DNA of 35,058 nt from NCBI GenBank assembly GCA_945862035.1, contig CAMAXB010000002.1:1-35058 (forward strand), given 5' to 3'. The notes under the pieces are model-generated. The model worked only from the letters and a program-made list of their open reading frames with translations. It had not been told where the DNA came from and did no database searches. Each line of letters starts with the position of its first letter. The stretch's first letter is position 1. The DNA is from Opitutus sp. GAS368. Lineage in GTDB: Bacteria > Verrucomicrobiota > Verrucomicrobiia > Opitutales > Opitutaceae. Below are positions 31,803 to 35,058 of the stretch, in pieces. Both the position numbers and the translations under genes were made by a program.

Positions 31803-32627
31803 ATGACGCTGCGACGCCTTCGGCTCACTCTTCCTGCGGCGCTGCTGTTGGCGGGGCTCCACGGTCAGACCCCGCCGTCCCCCGCGCCAGACGCGGCCCC
31901 TGTTGCGCCAGTCGCTCCGGACACGTCACTCGCCGTCCCTGCGCCCGTGGCTTCGGCCGAAGCGCCGCCGACGCCGCCCGTGGCTCCGGTCGCTTCTGCG
32001 CCTTCGTCGGCCACCCCTGCGCGAACCCTCACCAAGGAGGAGGCGCTCAAGGAAATTGACGCGGGGCTCGCGGCCTTTGACCTCACGGCCCGCGCGGAGC
32101 GGTCTCCGGTGATCCATGCCGCCATGATGACGCGGCTCACCCTCCTCCGGCAGCGGCGGGCGGATCTGGCCAAGGCCTTCAGCCCAGGTCGCTTTCGCGC
32201 GCTGCAGGCCTCGATTCTCCAGGAGGTGCAGGTGAGCGACAAGATCACGCCCGGCTTCGATCCCGATGGAGGCCGCCTGCGTCGCCCTCTGACCCTCGAC
32301 GAGTCGGTCAACACCGCCACCAGCGACGCGAACCGGATGCTCGCGCTCGACGCCGCCCGCCGGGAAGAACAGTACCGCACCGACCGCGCCGCGGAGGAGA
32401 CCTCGCGTCGTCTGATGGAGATGTCGCGCATCAACGCCGACCTCTCCCGCCTGTCGGGGCAGATTGATGCCTCGACGGTCGGCGACCCCATTCGCCGCGC
32501 CGAGCTGACCACGCGGCTGCGCGAACTCGAGCAGGAGCGCACCCGGCTGGAACTATCCTCCCAGCCGACGACCTTCGACCAGCTCCGCGCGGAGATCCAG
32601 CGGGAAGCCGACCGCGCGAGACCGTAG
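31803..32627 (+). CDS. Secreted protein, Pro/Ala-rich linker plus coiled coil, function unknown
   Basis: I do not recognise the family. The start is the ATG at 31803 (MTLRRLRLTLPAALLLAGLHGQ), which opens a signal peptide; the longer ORF runs back into the tRNA repeat. After cleavage there is a low-complexity Pro/Ala linker (about residues 22-75), then a charged helical part. The segment AARREEQYRTDRAAEETSRRLMEMSRINADLSRLSGQI and the C-terminus (AELTTRLRELEQERTRLELS) look like coiled coil. It is probably periplasmic or outer-membrane associated. The product is 274 residues. It is followed by repeat-rich DNA. Confidence 0.65.
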   Translation: MTLRRLRLTLPAALLLAGLHGQTPPSPAPDAAPVAPVAPDTSLAVPAPVASAEAPPTPPVAPVASAPSSATPARTLTKEEALKEIDAGLAAFDLTARAERSPVIHAAMMTRLTLLRQRRADLAKAFSPGRFRALQASILQEVQVSDKITPGFDPDGGRLRRPLTLDESVNTATSDANRMLALDAARREEQYRTDRAAEETSRRLMEMSRINADLSRLSGQIDASTVGDPIRRAELTTRLRELEQERTRLELSSQPTTFDQLRAEIQREADRARP

Positions 32628-33020
32628 CGGCGGCGACGAGCCCGGATGCTGGAGACCGGATGCCGGAGTCGGAAGATCTGAAACCTGAGTTTCCAGAGGT
32701 CAGAAGTTAGGCGGGGACGGAGCGGGCACGGCCGTTGTAGCTGGGTCGCCGACCCCGGTCCGTTGGGTGGAGCGACTTGCCCCCAAGACGCTGGTTTTCA
32801 TTCGGCGGAGGCGGAATTGAGATCTGAAACTGCAAACCTGAGACCCGAGTTGGTGTCCATAGGTGGGGAGTCGGAGGTCGGCCAAGTGTTACCCTTGTCC
32901 TGACCATACCGCCTCCAGCCTCCAGTCTCCAGCCTCCGGCTTCCGGTCTCATCCATTCGTCCTTTCCCCGGGCTCCGCTCACCGCTTCACTGGACGAATG
33001 CGAAGGAGCGAGCGCAGTCC
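32628..33020. repeat. Repeat-rich intergenic stretch
   Basis: No gene is seen here. Contents: two copies of the CCTGAG...GAGTTTCC repeat (about 32678-32702 and 32820-32855), a second copy of the 29-bp GGTGGAGCGACTTGCC element (32766-32794), an IS-end-like CCAAGTGTTACCCTTGTCC (32883 on), and degenerate CTCCAGCCTCCAGTCTCC-type repeats (about 32910-32950). The last 20 bp include GAAGGAG, 14 nt before the next gene, a possible ribosome-binding site. Confidence 0.5.
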
Positions 33021-33656
33021 ATGAAAGCCGTGCTGGCGGTGCTGCGCGCCTATCCGCTACTTTTCGCCGCGGCCGTGGTGGCGGCGTTGGTCGTGCAGCT
33101 CAATCCCGCGTGGCGGGGGATCCTCATCTATGACCGCACGGCCATCGGCAGCGGCGAGGTCTGGCGCTTGTGGACGGGGCACCTGGTGCACTTTGGCTGG
33201 CCGCACTTCATCGCCGATGTGGGGCTCCTGGCGATTCTTGGTCACGCCTTGGGGCGGACGCACGCATGCTTCAGTCGGTTGGCGTTCGCGGTCATGCCCC
33301 CGTTCATCTCGCTCTGCCTCTACGTGTTTGAACCGGCGATGCAGCGCTACGCGGGCCTGAGTGCGCTGGATCTGGGGATGCTCCTCTACCTCGCGGGCCG
33401 CGGTTGGCAGCGCAATTGGCGCGACTGGTTCTGGCCGGCGATCCTCGCGATCTACGTGATCGAACTCGGCCTCGAGATCACGCGGGGCGGCGAGGGCGGG
33501 GGGGTGATTCGCTTCGATGACCCGAGTGTCCGGGTGGCGACCGGCGCCCACCTGGCTGGGGCCGCGTATGCGGTGGCGGCGTGGGTGGTTGCGCGGCGGC
33601 GGGAGCGGGGGGAGGACGGAGGACGGGAGGCGGGAGACGGGAAACCGGATGACTGA
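33021..33656 (+). CDS. Rhombosortase-like intramembrane serine protease
   Basis: This 211-residue polytopic membrane protein has the short rhomboid layout of rhombosortases, which process C-terminal GlyGly-CTERM sorting signals. The L1-type motif EVWRLWTGHLVHFGWPHFIADVG is at about 46-68. The catalytic Ser114 lies in AGLSALD and the catalytic His177 in VATGAHLAGAAYA. The standard GxSG reads GLSA here. No GlyGly-CTERM substrate is in the window. The last 20 residues (RRRERGEDGGREAGDGKPDD) are translated low-complexity DNA resembling the neighbouring intergenic repeats, so the original C-terminus may have been extended by a repeat. A general rhomboid protease is the alternative. Confidence 0.75.
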   Translation: MKAVLAVLRAYPLLFAAAVVAALVVQLNPAWRGILIYDRTAIGSGEVWRLWTGHLVHFGWPHFIADVGLLAILGHALGRTHACFSRLAFAVMPPFISLCLYVFEPAMQRYAGLSALDLGMLLYLAGRGWQRNWRDWFWPAILAIYVIELGLEITRGGEGGGVIRFDDPSVRVATGAHLAGAAYAVAAWVVARRRERGEDGGREAGDGKPDD

Positions 33657-33716
33657 AACGTGAGACCTGAGTTTCCGGAGGGTCCGGGCAGGAGCGTCGA
33701 TTCTGGCAATCCTCGT

Positions 33717-33733
33717 GTAACCTATTGGGTTAC
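33717..33733 (+). promoter_or_regulatory. Palindrome GTAACC-N5-GGTTAC upstream of the DUF1826-like gene
   Basis: GTAACCTATTGGGTTAC is a perfect palindrome with 6-bp arms, about 50 bp before the ATG at 33784. It could be an operator for a dimeric regulator. DUF1826 genes are known from zinc-responsive (Zur, COG0523) neighbourhoods in other bacteria, which makes a metal regulator a reasonable but unproven guess. Confidence 0.35.
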
Positions 33734-33783
33734 TTTCGCCGAAACTCGCGCTTCGCCGGATTCCTGTTCTCCTCGGACTCCGC

Positions 33784-34491
33784 ATGACGACCTTTACTGA
33801 GCCGGCCGGCTATCCTCGCGTGCGGCGCGTGGGGAGCTTTCAGGAGCTGCTCACCACGCCGATGGCGAATGGGGTGAATGCCCTCTGCTGGGAACGATCG
33901 CTCGCCGGCAATTTCGGCGAGGTCGCACGTGCGCTGGGCTCCGGCGAGGGCATTGTTGCGATCGACGAGGATACGTTGCGGGCCCTGTCGGTGAGTGCCG
34001 CCGGCCGTAGGGCGATTGAGGTCATGCTCGCCGATCAGCGGCTTCTGCGCGACCAGGGCCTCTCGCCCGAGCTGAACATCATCCACGCTTACCCGCGGGA
34101 TGAGGAGGCGGAGGGCATCCCGACGGATGTGTTCTCCTATCACGTCGACAGCGCGCCGGTGCCAGCCGACACTTGGCTCTGCACCTACTTTGGGGCCACC
34201 AGCGAGGGCTTGCTCAACGAGGAAGCGCAGCGGCGGGTGGACGTGCCCGAGACGCGCGCCGCGCTGCTCCGTCTCTTTGGCGGGGCCGAGGGCGTGGACT
34301 TTGAGGAGTTCCTCCGCGATCGCTGCTACGATCTGCACTACGCGCCGCTTCCGGGGGCGCGGCCCTACGCGTTTGGGATCGGCAGTCTCTGGCGCATCGC
34401 CTGCGCGACGCCCGAAAATCCCGTCCTGCCTTGCGTTCACCGCGCGCCCGAAACCAAACCCGGCGACGTGCGGTTGATGATGATCAGCTGA
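33784..34491 (+). CDS. DUF1826-like protein
   Basis: The 235-residue protein shows HVD followed by a CTYFGATSEGLLN segment (FSYHVDSAPVPADTWLCTYFGATSEG) and a closing PCVHRAPETKPGDVRLMMIS. These resemble the conserved parts of DUF1826 (HVD, LxCTYxGxGTEWL, HRSPP...RLLL). His/Asp positions suggest a metal-dependent or cupin-like oxygenase fold, but no reaction is known. No signal peptide is present. The region between them (FEEFLRDRCYDLHYAPLPG) is not typical of the family, so the match is moderate. The ATG at 33784 is the only good start. It is convergent with the thioesterase gene. Confidence 0.5.
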   Translation: MTTFTEPAGYPRVRRVGSFQELLTTPMANGVNALCWERSLAGNFGEVARALGSGEGIVAIDEDTLRALSVSAAGRRAIEVMLADQRLLRDQGLSPELNIIHAYPRDEEAEGIPTDVFSYHVDSAPVPADTWLCTYFGATSEGLLNEEAQRRVDVPETRAALLRLFGGAEGVDFEEFLRDRCYDLHYAPLPGARPYAFGIGSLWRIACATPENPVLPCVHRAPETKPGDVRLMMIS

Positions 34492-34545
34492 GGGTTCGGA
34501 CAAGCCGGGGTCGCTGACCCCGGCGGCGGGTTTGCTGAAACTGCT

Positions 34546-34968
34546 CTAGCCGAGCGCGGCGCGGGTCTTTTCCGGCATCGGCATGGCTTCCATGCGTCCG
34601 GCGGAGTCCTGGCTGACGTGCACCGTCGACATCCGCCCGTTGGCGACCTCGGTCCAGCGTCCGGCCCGGTCCTTTTCGAAGACGAAGGCGTAGGCGAGGT
34701 GGCTCGGTCCGGTCTCCGTGACCGTGCCGGTGATACGCACCACATCGCCGCACCGCAGGGGGCGGAGAAAGTTGCAGGCCGCCTCGCGTCGCGGCCACCC
34801 GAGGCGCACGCCCTCGGGCGTCGTGCTCATCATCGCCAGGCCAAGCGTCCGGAACCACTCATGCTCACACACCTCCATCCAACGATAGAAATTCGAGAAG
34901 TGCATGAGCCCGGCGGCATCCGTCTCGTGGAATTCAACCCGGCGCGTGATGGTGAAAGAGGAGGGCAT
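34546..34968 (-). CDS. Hotdog-fold acyl-CoA thioesterase (4HBT/YbgC-like)
   Basis: The 140-residue protein (start set at the ATG at 34968, MPSSFTITRRVEF) has the 4-hydroxybenzoyl-CoA thioesterase signature RVEFHETDAAGLMHFSNFYRWMEVCEHEW, with the catalytic Asp in ETDAAG. Members hydrolyse acyl-CoA thioesters in the cytoplasm as dimers or tetramers of hotdog folds. VRITGTVTETGPSHLAYAFVFEK continues the central sheet. The substrate chain length is not predictable. An earlier start at 34992 would add eight residues that read as spacer sequence. No operon partner is visible before the window ends. Confidence 0.88.
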   Translation of the reverse strand: MPSSFTITRRVEFHETDAAGLMHFSNFYRWMEVCEHEWFRTLGLAMMSTTPEGVRLGWPRREAACNFLRPLRCGDVVRITGTVTETGPSHLAYAFVFEKDRAGRWTEVANGRMSTVHVSQDSAGRMEAMPMPEKTRAALG

Positions 34969-35058
34969 GGATGGGGAGTGGGTAATGACCAATTACCAAT
35001 GGGCAATGACTAATGGGGACGGGTGGTGGTCGAGGGGAAGGATGTAGGGGGGGGGAGC

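Noticed and set aside
31422-31862. Minus-strand ORFs ending in phrases like VGRLGFEPRLKGL
   Set aside because: These are the well-known translation artefact of the antisense of a tRNA gene and its duplicated 3' end.

Overview
The window is high-GC bacterial DNA, most likely from Verrucomicrobiota, probably near Opitutaceae. This rests on the style of the TonB-dependent receptor N-terminus (an acidic 'EDVIEMEAFSVTGS' segment before the plug), the secreted multi-TonB_C proteins, the compressed Bat operon, the lack of clear Shine-Dalgarno sequences at most starts, and intergenic repeats of a kind common there. Taxonomy is inference; the window holds no rRNA.

Layout. 1-4300 (minus strand): ung, a Fic AMP-transferase-like gene in an AT-rich flank, a flavodoxin-fold reductase and glycyl-tRNA synthetase. 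4600-9050 (plus): three secreted proteins built from tandem TonB C-terminal domains and two unrecognised small genes, separated by dispersed repeats. 9300-22140: a candidate regulon, with a serine beta-lactamase-fold hydrolase, a TonB-dependent receptor, a thioredoxin-like protein lacking its cysteines, a diaminopentanoate/dihydrodipicolinate-type dehydrogenase, a sigma54 activator, a GltS-type symporter and two N-acyl-D-amino-acid deacylase genes, the second cut by an amber codon. 22290-29270: a MoxR/DUF58/VWA (Bat) operon in which BatB carries a BatC-like tail and BatD appears fused to BatE. 29400-35000: a cupin, a small unknown gene, a VapBC-type toxin-antitoxin pair with its operator, tRNA-Ile(CAT) with a duplicated 3' end, a secreted coiled-coil protein, a rhombosortase-like protease, a DUF1826-like protein and a thioesterase.

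The most interesting signal is regulatory. Three sigma54-type (-24/-12, GG-N10-GC) promoters lie before the receptor, the dehydrogenase and the symporter. Each is preceded by two palindromes of the form GTTG-N8/9-CAAC. At the receptor and symporter promoters, about 7 kb apart, the geometry is identical to the base: a 17-bp site, 4 bp, a 16-bp site, 31 bp, then TGGCAT. The only sigma54 activator in the window lies between the sites, and one palindrome ends one base before its own GTG start. Its receiver domain has Thr where the phosphorylated Asp should be. The proposal (inference) is a locally encoded, possibly phosphorylation-independent activator that switches on outer-membrane uptake, periplasmic N-acyl-D-amino-acid hydrolysis, sodium-coupled amino-acid import and cytoplasmic oxidation together.
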